This document shows positions 53,036-62,200 of a stretch of DNA of 64,000 bases, piece by piece. Below the pieces are notes generated by a model, which saw only the letters and a list, made by a program, of their open reading frames with translations, had not been told where the DNA came from and made no database searches. The position numbers were made by a program, and so were the translations under genes. Numbering within the stretch: position 1 is the first letter of the stretch; every line of letters starts with the position of its first letter. The stretch spans positions 1,426,001 through 1,490,000 of the forward strand of contig NC_014934.1 of assembly GCF_000186265.1 (NCBI RefSeq). Reading direction: 5' to 3'. The stretch is from Cellulophaga algicola DSM 14237. Its GTDB lineage: Bacteria; Bacteroidota; Bacteroidia; Flavobacteriales; Flavobacteriaceae.

Positions 53036-54522
53036 TATTTTGCGCTCTTACCGTTGGCCTGCGTTTTACGGATAAAAACACGAATATCATCATTTGCGCT
53101 TTTTAAATCTTCTTTACGCAAATACATCATATGTCCGCTTCGGTAGCCTTTAAATTCAAACCTATCTTTCATACGACCACTAGGGTCTACTTGCCACATG
53201 GTATATTTAGCATTAAAATAAGTTGTTGCCCCATCATAATACCCACTTTGTACTAAGACATTTAAATATGGGTTTTGCGCCATAGCTTGTCTTAGATTAT
53301 CACGGGTATGATCCTCACTATTATCCCAGGGGTGTACTGGACCAAACATATTGTATTTAATATCTGTCTTAAAGTTTAACTCTTCTTGCAGGTAATAATT
53401 AATTGCAGGTGTAAAACTGTGTAACCAAGAGGTAATTTCGGCATTATAATCTGGTGTATCTCCTGACAACTGCTTATCTATTCCTAAATATCGGCTATCT
53501 AACCTTCCTATAGTATACCCACTTTTCTCCTTTAACAAATTCTTCCAGAAATAGCCTGTAGGCACAACAAGATTTTGATCCAATATTTCTTTCTTAGACA
53601 AGCCAGAATAGAACGCCATCTTTTCAGCTACCTCATTTTTTTCTACATCAGAAATAAACCCCCCTTTTGCAATTGCAGGCAATAAAGTATTTATGGTATA
53701 AGCTTCCGAAGCAGGTAGAATATCATCCAAATCTTTATATTGTAGTGCTGCTGGCAATGCTTTATGGTGCCATGCAGCGGCCGTATAATAGGGTAAGTTT
53801 AAAGCACTTGAAACAGGTCCGTCTTCCCTTAACACCTTATAATCGGCTGGTGAAACCATAATAACACCATTTAAATACATCCATTGTTGGTCTTGCAAAG
53901 CCAGAGATAAACCCATAACGCGTGTTCCTCCATAACTCTCCCCAATAATATACTTAGGAGAACGCCAACGATTATTCCTTGTCACAAAAGTGCTTAACCA
54001 TTCTGCCAAGTATTTTATATCAGCATTAATTCCGAAAAACTTTTTGCGATCTACAGCATCTCCCCTTTCTGGAATAGTTCTACTGTAGCCCGTATTTACA
54101 GGGTTTACATATACAATATCAGTTACATCTAAAATAGAATATGGATTTTCATTTATTCCATAAGGTTGTATTGGATACCCTTCATCATCAATTTTTAATA
54201 TTCTAGGCCCAGTATAAGCTAAGTGCATCCAAACAGAAGCAGAGCCTGGGCCTCCATTAAATGAAATAAGCAAGGGCCTAGATGCACGGTCTTTTATATT
54301 ATCCCTAGTATAATAGGTATACTGCAAACTTGCAATTGGCTTTCCGTTTTCATCCCAAACAGGCTGCATTCCTGCTTGTACCGTATAATTAACCAAGGTT
54401 TCATTTATGGTTACCTTATTTTTTGTAGTAATAATGGTATCAACAGGAATTTTTCTGGCTTGACCAAAAGTAGCGTTAATAAATAAAAATGAAATAAAGA
54501 AAAGAGACCTTGGAGCTTTCAT
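53032..54522 (-). CDS. S10-family serine carboxypeptidase, secreted
   Basis: A 496-aa protein with a signal peptide (about 1-21, ending T-F-G-Q) and the S10 alpha/beta-hydrolase core: oxyanion motif F-N-G-G-P-G-S-A-S near 88, nucleophile in G-E-S-Y-G-G-T near 194 and the histidine in Y-R-S-G-H-M-M-Y near 466. A periplasmic peptidase of this type removes C-terminal residues from peptides. It overlaps the rnhA stop by 4 nt on the opposite strand. Confidence 0.93.
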   Translation of the reverse strand: MKAPRSLFFISFLFINATFGQARKIPVDTIITTKNKVTINETLVNYTVQAGMQPVWDENGKPIASLQYTYYTRDNIKDRASRPLLISFNGGPGSASVWMHLAYTGPRILKIDDEGYPIQPYGINENPYSILDVTDIVYVNPVNTGYSRTIPERGDAVDRKKFFGINADIKYLAEWLSTFVTRNNRWRSPKYIIGESYGGTRVMGLSLALQDQQWMYLNGVIMVSPADYKVLREDGPVSSALNLPYYTAAAWHHKALPAALQYKDLDDILPASEAYTINTLLPAIAKGGFISDVEKNEVAEKMAFYSGLSKKEILDQNLVVPTGYFWKNLLKEKSGYTIGRLDSRYLGIDKQLSGDTPDYNAEITSWLHSFTPAINYYLQEELNFKTDIKYNMFGPVHPWDNSEDHTRDNLRQAMAQNPYLNVLVQSGYYDGATTYFNAKYTMWQVDPSGRMKDRFEFKGYRSGHMMYLRKEDLKSANDDIRVFIRKTQANGKSAKY

Positions 54523-54712
54523 ACACGTGTTTGTGAAATTTGAATTCTAAAAATAATGAATTTTACAGAAATAACGGTAGCTAAGCCTAAATAGCACCTA
54601 GAAAATGAGCCTTTAAAAGAATAGCTATTATTCCTTAATAAACAATCTAAACAACTTAGTTAAACTGTTCATACTTTTTTAAATCTCCTTTACATACCTC
54701 AAAAGTTACCCT

Positions 54713-54720
54713 TATATTTG
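54713..54720 (+). promoter_or_regulatory. -7 box of the PfkB kinase promoter
   Basis: TATATTTG, a perfect TAnnTTTG match, 19 nt before the ATG at 54740. Confidence 0.5.
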
Positions 54721-54739
54721 CACAAAATTACAGACCATA

Positions 54740-55666
54740 ATGGGTAAATTATTAATTGTTGGAACGGTTGCTTTTGATGCTATTGAAACACCTTTTGGAA
54801 AAACTGATAAAATATTAGGAGGGGCTGCAACCTATATTGGTTTAGCTGCATCTCAATTTAATGTAGAATCTGCAATTGTTTCTATTGTTGGCGATGATAT
54901 GCCAGAGGAATATTTAACACTTTTAAAAGACAAGAACATTGACCTTTCTGGTTTAGAGATTGTAAAAGGCGGTAAGACTTTCTATTGGAAAGGAAAATAT
55001 CATAATGACTTAAACTCTAGAGATACACTTGTAACAGAACTTAATGTACTCGCAGACTTTAATCCTGTTGTACCTAGTGGTTTTAAAGATGCTGATGTTG
55101 TTATGTTAGGAAATTTACACCCTAGCGTTCAATTAAGTGTAATTAATCAGATGGAAAAACGACCAAAGTTAATAGTATTGGATACTATGAATTTTTGGAT
55201 GGACAATAGCTTACCTGAATTGGTAGAGGTTATTAAACATATTGATGTTATAACCATTAATGACGAAGAAGCTCGCCAATTAAGTGGAGAATACTCTTTA
55301 GTTAAAGCAGCTGCCAAGATTGAGAAAATGGGACCAAAATATGTAGTGATTAAAAAAGGAGAGCATGGCGCATTATTGTTCCATAAAAAAGAAGTCTTCT
55401 TTGCTCCTGCATTACCACTCGAAGAAGTATTTGACCCAACTGGCGCTGGCGACACTTTTGCCGGTGGATTTTCTGGGTATTTAACACAGACAGAAAATAT
55501 CTCTTTTAATAATATGAAAAATGCTATTATACAAGGTTCAAATTTAGCATCGTTCTGCGTAGAGAAATTTGGCACAGAGCGCATAAAAAAATTAACAAAG
55601 GAAGAAACCACAAAGAGATTACATCAATTCAAAACGTTAAGTCAATTTGATATTGAATTACAATAA
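54740..55666 (+). CDS. PfkB-family sugar/nucleoside kinase
   Basis: A 308-aa ribokinase-like kinase. It has the N-terminal substrate region with G-G-A-A-T-Y near 31 and the C-terminal signature D-P-T-G-A-G-D-T-F-A-G-G-F near 236-248, which holds the catalytic aspartate and anion hole. The phosphorylated sugar is unknown. A terminator follows at 55677, so despite the short distance it is not clearly in one operon with the PurF-like gene. Confidence 0.92.
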   Translation: MGKLLIVGTVAFDAIETPFGKTDKILGGAATYIGLAASQFNVESAIVSIVGDDMPEEYLTLLKDKNIDLSGLEIVKGGKTFYWKGKYHNDLNSRDTLVTELNVLADFNPVVPSGFKDADVVMLGNLHPSVQLSVINQMEKRPKLIVLDTMNFWMDNSLPELVEVIKHIDVITINDEEARQLSGEYSLVKAAAKIEKMGPKYVVIKKGEHGALLFHKKEVFFAPALPLEEVFDPTGAGDTFAGGFSGYLTQTENISFNNMKNAIIQGSNLASFCVEKFGTERIKKLTKEETTKRLHQFKTLSQFDIELQ

Positions 55667-55676
55667 AAAAACCTAC

Positions 55677-55700
55677 GCCCTGTCTTTTCAGGGCTTTTTT
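55677..55700 (+). terminator. Terminator after PfkB kinase gene
   Basis: GCCCTG (55677-55682) with CAGGGC (55689-55694), a 6-nt loop and six T (55695-55700). It is followed only 20 nt later by the next start codon. Confidence 0.85.
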
Positions 55701-55719
55701 AATATATCTAGACAAGAAA

Positions 55720-57618
55720 ATGAGTGATGCCATTAAACACGAATGCGGAATTTCTTTAATACGTTTATTAAAACCGCTAGAATATTATCAAGAGAAGTAC
55801 GGTACTGCTTTTTACGGCCTAAATAAGATGTACCTTATGATGGAGAAGCAGCACAATCGTGGTCAAGACGGTGCTGGTTTTGCAAGTATTAAATTAGATA
55901 TGGATGCTGGCGAACGCTATATGAGTAGAGTACGCTCCATTGCACAGCAACCTATTCAAGATATTTTTGCCCAAATAAATGACAGAGTAAATACGGCTAT
56001 TAAAGAAAATCCGGAGTATGAAAACAATGTTGCACTTCAAAAAAAACATATCCCATATATTGGTGAAGTTTTATTAGGGCACGTTCGTTATGGTACTTTT
56101 GGAAAAAACAGTATTGAAAGTGTACATCCTTTTTTGAGACAAAATAACTGGATGCATCGTAATCTTATTGTTGCTGGGAATTTTAACATGACCAATGTTG
56201 ACGAGCTCTTTGATAATTTGATTCAAATAGGGCAACACCCTAAAGAGATGGCAGACACGGTTACCGTTATGGAAAAAATCGGACATTTTTTGGATGATGC
56301 TGTTGCCAAACTTTACAAACAAATAAAAAAAGAAGGCTTTAATAAACAAGAAGCTTCCCCGTTAATCGCAGAACGTTTGAATGTTGCAAAAATTCTACGT
56401 AGAGCAGCTAAAAATTGGGATGGTGGTTATGCTATGGCTGGCTTATTAGGTCATGGTGATGCCTTTGTATTACGTGACCCTGCAGGGATTAGACCTGCTT
56501 ATTACTACCAAGATGACGAAGTAGTCGTAGTCGCATCAGAAAGGCCGGCAATACAGACGGTATTTAATGTTCAATTTGAAGATATAAAAGAATTAGACCC
56601 TGGACATGCAATTCTTGTAAAAAAGAATGGAAAAACAATTATTAAAGAAATCTTAGCACCTACAGAACGTAAGGCATGTTCTTTTGAACGTATCTACTTC
56701 TCAAGAGGAAGCGATAAAGAAATTTATCAAGAACGTAAAGAATTAGGAAAACTTATATTCCCTCAAATACTAAAGTGTATTGATGAAGATATAAAAAACA
56801 CCGTATTCTCATACATTCCCAATACTGCAGAAACCTCATTTTACGGAATGGTAAAAGAGGCTCAAAATTACATGAACAAAAAGAAAGAAGAACAAATTCT
56901 TTCCATAGGTTCAAAAATCACGAAAGAGGAACTACATGAAATTTTAGATGTTCGTCCTCGAATTGAAAAAGTAGCTATTAAAGATGCCAAACTTAGAACA
57001 TTCATAGCACAAGATAGTGGCAGAGATGACTTGGTTGCTCATGTATATGATATCTCATATGGTTCTGTGAAAAAAGGAGATAACCTTGTTATTATAGATG
57101 ATAGTATTGTACGTGGAACTACACTAAAGAAAAGTATCTTAAAAATATTAGACAGGCTACACCCCAAGAAAATTGTTGTAGTTTCTTCTGCTCCACAAAT
57201 TAGATACCCAGACTGCTATGGTATTGATATGGCAAAACTAGAAGATTTTATTGCATTTAGAGCGGCTTTAGAATTACATAAAGATAGAAACACCATGCAT
57301 ATTGTTGATGATATCTATCAAAAATGCCTTTCGCAAGTAAATTCTAACGACAAAGATGTTATCAATTTTGTAAAAGAGTTTTACCTGCCTTTTACAGCTA
57401 CAGAAATTTCAAATAAGATTGGAGAATTATTAAGTTCTTCTGAGATTAAGGCTGAAGTTCAAATTATATATCAGACAATATCTAATTTGCATCAAGCTTG
57501 CCCTGATAACTTAGGAGATTGGTATTTTACAGGAGAATACCCAACTCCAGGAGGTAATAGAGTTGTAAATAGAGCATATATTAATTTTTACGAAGGAAAA
57601 AACGAACGCGCATATTAA
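55720..57618 (+). CDS. PurF-like amidophosphoribosyltransferase, long form
   Basis: A 632-aa protein combining a class II glutamine amidotransferase with a type I phosphoribosyltransferase. Cys9 after H-E is the expected N-terminal nucleophile once an 8-residue propeptide is removed. Glutaminase elements are H-N-R-G-Q-D-G-A-G-F and G-H-V-R-Y-G-T-F-G, and the PRPP loop is V-I-I-D-D-S-I-V-R-G-T-T (about 462-473). It is over 100 aa longer than ordinary PurF (about 500 aa), with extra sequence in the amidotransferase half and the C-terminus, and reads A-G-N-F-N where PurF usually has H-N-G. It makes phosphoribosylamine in purine synthesis or is a specialised paralogue. Confidence 0.85.
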   Translation: MSDAIKHECGISLIRLLKPLEYYQEKYGTAFYGLNKMYLMMEKQHNRGQDGAGFASIKLDMDAGERYMSRVRSIAQQPIQDIFAQINDRVNTAIKENPEYENNVALQKKHIPYIGEVLLGHVRYGTFGKNSIESVHPFLRQNNWMHRNLIVAGNFNMTNVDELFDNLIQIGQHPKEMADTVTVMEKIGHFLDDAVAKLYKQIKKEGFNKQEASPLIAERLNVAKILRRAAKNWDGGYAMAGLLGHGDAFVLRDPAGIRPAYYYQDDEVVVVASERPAIQTVFNVQFEDIKELDPGHAILVKKNGKTIIKEILAPTERKACSFERIYFSRGSDKEIYQERKELGKLIFPQILKCIDEDIKNTVFSYIPNTAETSFYGMVKEAQNYMNKKKEEQILSIGSKITKEELHEILDVRPRIEKVAIKDAKLRTFIAQDSGRDDLVAHVYDISYGSVKKGDNLVIIDDSIVRGTTLKKSILKILDRLHPKKIVVVSSAPQIRYPDCYGIDMAKLEDFIAFRAALELHKDRNTMHIVDDIYQKCLSQVNSNDKDVINFVKEFYLPFTATEISNKIGELLSSSEIKAEVQIIYQTISNLHQACPDNLGDWYFTGEYPTPGGNRVVNRAYINFYEGKNERAY

Positions 57619-57626
57619 CACATAAG

Positions 57627-57664
57627 TATCGATGAAATACACCAAATAGTGCATTTCATCGATA
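57627..57664 (+). terminator. Hairpin after the PurF-like gene
   Basis: Strong stem TATCGATGAAAT (57627-57638) with ATTTCATCGATA (57653-57664), plus an inner CAC/GTG. It is not followed by a T tract, so it is a 3'-end or processing signal rather than a classical terminator. It ends 61 nt before the first small-RNA copy. Confidence 0.55.
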
Positions 57665-57725
57665 ATATTAACCGATTAACGTAAAATTAGTCCTTTCAGC
57701 GAGTGGCAACTGTAATTTTAGATTG

Positions 57726-57795
57726 CCATAGCATAAGTAGGTTAAGTTTATGGTAAGATTTGGGGAAAAAGGTGGAGTCTAACTCCGCCTTTTTT
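57726..57795 (+). ncRNA. Tandem small RNA copy 1
   Basis: First of four 70-nt units in one intergenic region. The core begins CCATAGCATAAGTAGG exactly where transcription should start: the -7 box TAATTTTA (57713-57720) ends 5 nt before it. Core bases 1-5 can pair with 24-28 (CCATA/TATGG). A terminator hairpin follows at 57771-57789, GGTGGAGT with ACTCCGCC and a 3-nt loop, then six T. There is no open frame of note. It shares 39 core bases with the other copies, differing only at position 24. Family identity is unknown to me; comparison with Rfam small-RNA motifs of Flavobacteria is needed. Confidence 0.82.
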
Positions 57796-57939
57796 ATTTA
57801 AATACTTTTCCTATCCCACAACAATATATCTCGGTCATCTAAAGTGCCGCTACTCCTAATATTACCTTTCAACTTTTATAATCGAATGTTCATCTAATAC
57901 TTTCGTGAACAACGGCATACTTAACATACCTTTAGAGAA

Positions 57940-58009
57940 CCATAGCATAAGTAGGTTAAGTTCATGGTAAGATTTGGGGAAAAAAGGTGGGGTCTAACTC
58001 CACCTTTTT
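57940..58009 (+). ncRNA. Tandem small RNA copy 2
   Basis: Second unit, 214 bp after the first. The -7 box TACCTTTA (57927-57934) is at the same distance from the core. Core base 24 is C, so the closing stem becomes ACCAT/ATGGT. The terminator stem at 57986-58004 is GGTGGGGT with ACTCCACC and the same 3-nt loop, then five T. A box GTTCATCTAA occurs 52 bp before the core (57888-57897), as in copy 3. The spacer to copy 1 shows no similarity outside these elements. Confidence 0.82.
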
Positions 58010-58144
58010 ATTTTTACACTTTTTTTACCTCAAAAAAATGCAAGAAACACTTCTAAAAAGTTAAAAAGCGCATTTCAACTTAGATTAACGGCGTTCATCT
58101 AAAAATTTCTTTAAAATATACTATCTAAACCTACTTTTGTAGGA

Positions 58145-58214
58145 CCATAGCATAAGTAGGTTAAGTTCATGGTAAGATTTGGGGGAAAAAGGCGGAATAA
58201 TATTCCGCCTTTTT
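58145..58214 (+). ncRNA. Tandem small RNA copy 3
   Basis: Third unit, 205 bp after copy 2, with the best promoter: -7 box TACTTTTG (58132-58139) and a TTT -33 element 19 nt upstream of it. The core is identical to copy 2. The terminator stem at 58191-58209 is GGCGGAAT with ATTCCGCC, a fully paired 8-bp stem that differs from copies 1 and 2 by compensatory changes, then five T. GTTCATCTAA lies 52 bp before the core (58093-58102). A short minus-strand open frame across this copy is a shadow. Confidence 0.83.
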
Positions 58215-58348
58215 CATTTCTGATACTCAGCACTTTACCCCATAAAATAGCATTTAATCGATTCTTTTTCACAAAATTTATAGCTTCTACCCTATAAAAT
58301 ATCAATATATCTTTTGATATTTCTCACAATACCAGTAACTTAGCATTG

Positions 58349-58418
58349 CCATAGCATAAGTAGGTTAAGTTTATGGTAAGATTTGGGATGAAAAGGATGG
58401 AGACTTCTCCATCCTTTT
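58349..58418 (+). ncRNA. Tandem small RNA copy 4
   Basis: Fourth unit, 204 bp after copy 3. The -7 box TAACTTAG (58336-58343) is weaker, but a TTG (58314-58316) sits at the ideal 19-nt spacing. The core matches copy 1 with T at position 24. The terminator stem at 58395-58414 is GGATGGAG with CTCCATCC and a 4-nt loop, then TTTTCTGTTTTT. The stem has shifted in sequence at several paired positions while keeping 8 bp. It ends 76 nt before the convergent sodA stop. Confidence 0.82.
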
Positions 58419-58493
58419 CTGTTTTTATAAACCAAAAAACCCAGCAGAATTAACTAGTGGGCTTTGTACTAAGAAAAAAATTCTTATTTTCTA

Positions 58494-59102
58494 CTACTTG
58501 TTTGCTGCATATAATTCAGAAACCTTATTCCAATTAATAACATTAAAAAATGCATTAATATAGTCAGGTCTTCTATTCTGATAGTTTAAATAGTAAGCAT
58601 GTTCCCATACATCTAATCCTAAAACTGGAAAACCACCACAACCTACACCAGGCATTAATGGGTTATCTTGATTTGGAGTAGAACAAATTTCTACCTTACC
58701 ACCTTTATGCACACATAACCAAGCCCAACCAGATCCAAATCTAGTTGCTGCCGCTTTAGAAAAAGCATCTTTAAAAGCTTCTAATGAACCATAAGCTGCA
58801 TCTATAGCAGTAGCTAATTCTCCTGTTGGCTTACCACCACCATCTGGAGACATTACTTCCCAAAAAAGAGAATGATTATAAAAACCACCACCATTATTTC
58901 TTACAGCTGCATTACTCATGTCTAAAGTATCAAGAATAGTTTCAATAGATTTGCTCTCTAAATCTGTTCCTGCAATTGCATTATTTAAATTCGTTGTATA
59001 TCCATTGTGATGTTTCGTATGGTGAATTTCCATAGTTCTAGCATCAATATTTGGTTCTAGTGCATCATATGCATATGGTAATTTTGGTAAATCAAAGGCC
59101 AT
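58494..59102 (-). CDS. sodA: Superoxide dismutase (Fe/Mn type)
   Basis: A 202-aa cytoplasmic enzyme converting superoxide to peroxide and oxygen. Metal ligands are His27 in M-E-I-H-H, a second histidine in the N-H-S-L-F-W region near 77, and the aspartate and histidine in L-D-V-W-E-H-A-Y near 163-170. Metal choice (Fe or Mn) cannot be settled by eye. It is convergent with the small-RNA array and divergent from the AddA-like gene. Confidence 0.95.
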   Translation of the reverse strand: MAFDLPKLPYAYDALEPNIDARTMEIHHTKHHNGYTTNLNNAIAGTDLESKSIETILDTLDMSNAAVRNNGGGFYNHSLFWEVMSPDGGGKPTGELATAIDAAYGSLEAFKDAFSKAAATRFGSGWAWLCVHKGGKVEICSTPNQDNPLMPGVGCGGFPVLGLDVWEHAYYLNYQNRRPDYINAFFNVINWNKVSELYAANK

Positions 59103-59139
59103 AATATATTTGTATTTAAGTTAATAAAATGTTGTCTAA

Positions 59140-59147
59140 CAAAGTTA
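59140..59147 (-). promoter_or_regulatory. -7 box of the sodA promoter
   Basis: Read on the minus strand this is TAACTTTG, a perfect TAnnTTTG match, 37 nt before the sodA start codon. The -33 element is unclear. Confidence 0.55.
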
Positions 59148-59192
59148 AGGTTTTAAGAAACTAATTCCACTAATAATTTGTTAAGAACTGTA

Positions 59193-59200
59193 TAAGTTTG
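59193..59200 (+). promoter_or_regulatory. -7 box of the AddA-like gene promoter
   Basis: TAAGTTTG, a perfect TAnnTTTG match, 23 nt before the GTG start at 59224. Confidence 0.5.
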
Positions 59201-59223
59201 CGTAATTTGCAAGTAAAAACTAG

Positions 59224-62200
59224 GTGGAAAACACATCATATAATATATATAATGCCTCAGCAGGGTCTGGAAAGACATACACCCTTACAAAATCATACCT
59301 AAAAATTATACTCTCCAGTGCAACATCTGCCAATTACAGAGAGATTCTAGCCATCACATTTACCAATAAAGCGGTAGCTGAGATGAAAGAGCGTATTATT
59401 GATAGTTTATACGATTTTGGAAAAGTTAAGACCGCAGACCATGCACCTTCAATGTTTTTAGATCTTGTAAAAGAACTACATATAGATGTTGAAACTTTAC
59501 AAAAAAGAGCTAAAACAAGACTAAAAGAAATTCTTCACAACTATGCCTTTTTTGATGTTTCTACTATAGACAAATTTACCCACCGTTTGATACGGACTTT
59601 TGCCAAAGATTTAAAACTACCTCAGAACTTTGAGGTAATCCTAGATACAAACTTACTTTTAAGCGAAGCGGTAGACCGTTTAGTAAATAAAGCGGGTGTT
59701 GAGCCTGAACTTACCAAAGTATTAATTGCATTTGCATTAGAAAAAGCGAATGAAGACAAAAGCTGGGACATATCTAGAGATATTTTTGACATGGGAAGGG
59801 AACTTCTTTTTAAGGAAAAGTATGAAGATGCCCTTGAAGCAATTGAACAAAAAAATATTGGTGATTTTGATGCTCTAAAAAAACTATTAAAAACAAAAAT
59901 TAAAAAAGCAGAAGACGACATACAGCTTGCAGGAAAAACCAATTTGCAACTAATGACCGATAATGGTTTAGAGCTAAAGGATTTTAAAAGTTCCTATTTT
60001 TCAAAATTCATGATAGATGTAGCTGAACTAAAACCCACCATAAATTTTAATGCCGCTTGGAAACAAGATTTTGAAAACACAGCTTTATACACCAAAACAT
60101 TAGCCGAAGATAAGAAAGCAACCATTGACAACTTACACCAAACGTTTAACAAACACTTTCAGGTTATAAAAACTAGTTTCTTTGAACTTGCTTTTCTTAA
60201 AAATGCCTATAAAAATATTGTACCGCTAACCGTACTTAACGCTTTACAGAAAGAATTAAAAAACCTAGAATTAGAACGTGATGAAATTCCGTTAGCTACA
60301 TTCAACAGTATTATTTCTAAAGAAATAAAAAACCAACCCGTTCCTTTTATCTATGAACGCCTAGGTGAAAAATACCGTCATTATTTTATTGATGAATTTC
60401 AGGATACCTCTGAGCTGCAATGGAGCAATCTAATTCCTTTGATTGGAAATGCCTTAGAAAGTCAGGATGAAAAAGGCAACAACGGCTCCTTATTATTGGT
60501 TGGTGATGCCAAGCAAGCCATCTATCGCTGGAGAGGCGGTAAAGCAGAACAGTTTTTAAATTTAGTACATCAAACCAAAAATCCGTTTGTGAATTTTCCT
60601 AATGTAGAAAATTTGCCTGCCAACTATAGAAGCTACCACGAGGTCATTAATTTTAACAATAGTTTCTTTTCTACGATTAGTGCCAATATCACTAACACTG
60701 TTTACAAAGAACTTTATGAAGAAGGCAATAAGCAGAAGGTAAATAATAAAGAAGGTGGCTTCATTCAGATTTCATTTATAGCAGAGGAAGATAAAAACGA
60801 AGATGAATTGTATTGTAACGAAGTGCTACAAACCATTACAACCCTCTCTGAAAAAAAATATCCCCTTAAAGATATCTGTATTTTAGTTCGTGATAAAAAA
60901 CACGGAATACTACTGGCAGATTTTTTAAGCACAAATAAAATACCAATAATTTCTTCTGAAACATTACTACTTAAAAACAATCCCAAAGTTAACTTCCTAG
61001 CTAATCTTCTAAAATTTAGCGTAGATAGCGAAGATTTTGAAGCTGCCTATGCACTATTGTTCTATTTAGGAGAGCAGACGGGACAACCAAAACATGCATA
61101 CATCTCAGAAAATCTCAATCAGCTAGAGCGTCATCTTTCTAATCAATATAATTTTGAAATAAATACCTTAAAACAATCTAGCGTCTATGACGGCTTTGAA
61201 CAAGCGGTTAAACATTTTAATTTAGTCGATGAATCAGACGCCTATATTACCTATTTCTTAGATGAAGTTTTAGATGTAGAGTACAAACAAGGGGCTAGCG
61301 CCACCTTATTTTTAGATTATTGGGAAAAGAAGCAAGATATGCTGAGTATCAGCGCCCCATTAGAAATGGATGCGGTACAAATCATGACTGTTCACAAATC
61401 TAAAGGATTAGAATTTGAAGTGGTTTTATTCCCGTACGCCAATAGTCATATATATAAGGAGATAAAACCAAAAACTTGGTTGCCCGTAGCAGCCGAAGAA
61501 TTTAATGGCTTTACAGATGTATTGATTAATAAGAATAAAGAAATTGTAAATTATAGCGAAACCGCTGAAAGTATTTACAATGAAGAACATGAAAAACTGG
61601 AGTTAGATGCTTTTAATGTATTGTATGTTGCGTTAACCAGAGCTGTAAAATGTTTATTTATTTTTACCAAAAAAGAATACGAAGGAAAAACAGAAAACCC
61701 TAAAACAGATTATTATTCTGGACTATTCATTAGTTATTTAAAACAACGTGGAGTTTGGCAAGACCTACAACTGCATTATCAATTTGGACAACTAGATGAA
61801 AACAAGATAAGCAATGAGGTACTTCATGAGCAAGAAGAAATTAAATTTCAATACTCCTTTAAAGAACGTACAAGCTTTAAAATTGTCACCACATCTGGAA
61901 TGTTATGGGATACTACTGCAGAAGCTGCACTTTCAAAAGGAAATACCATTCATAAAATATTGAGTTTAATAGAAACTGTTGATGATATTACGCCATGTTT
62001 TGAAATGCTGGTTAAAAAAGGATCATTAAGCACAGAAGAAGTTCCTTTGTTAGAATTAAAAGTAAGAGCTATTATAGAACATAGAGATTTAAAAGAATTC
62101 TACACCAAAGATGCTATCGTTAAAAATGAAACTGATATAATCACAAAAAATGGCATAATTTTGCGCCCAGATCGCTTGGTAATTAAAGAAAACAAAGCCA

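Noticed and set aside
58111-58305. 64-aa minus-strand open frame across small RNA copy 3
   Set aside because: It runs antisense through the conserved core and terminator; the same frame is not open in the other three copies, so it is a by-product of the RNA sequence.
57713-58418. CRISPR array as explanation for the four regular repeats
   Set aside because: Repeat units are spaced by over 130 bp, each carries its own promoter and a different terminator, and no cas gene is near.
57713-58418. tRNA cluster as explanation for the four ~70-nt units
   Set aside because: There is no cloverleaf, T-loop GTTCRANNC or 3' acceptor pairing; each unit ends in a terminator hairpin with a T tract.
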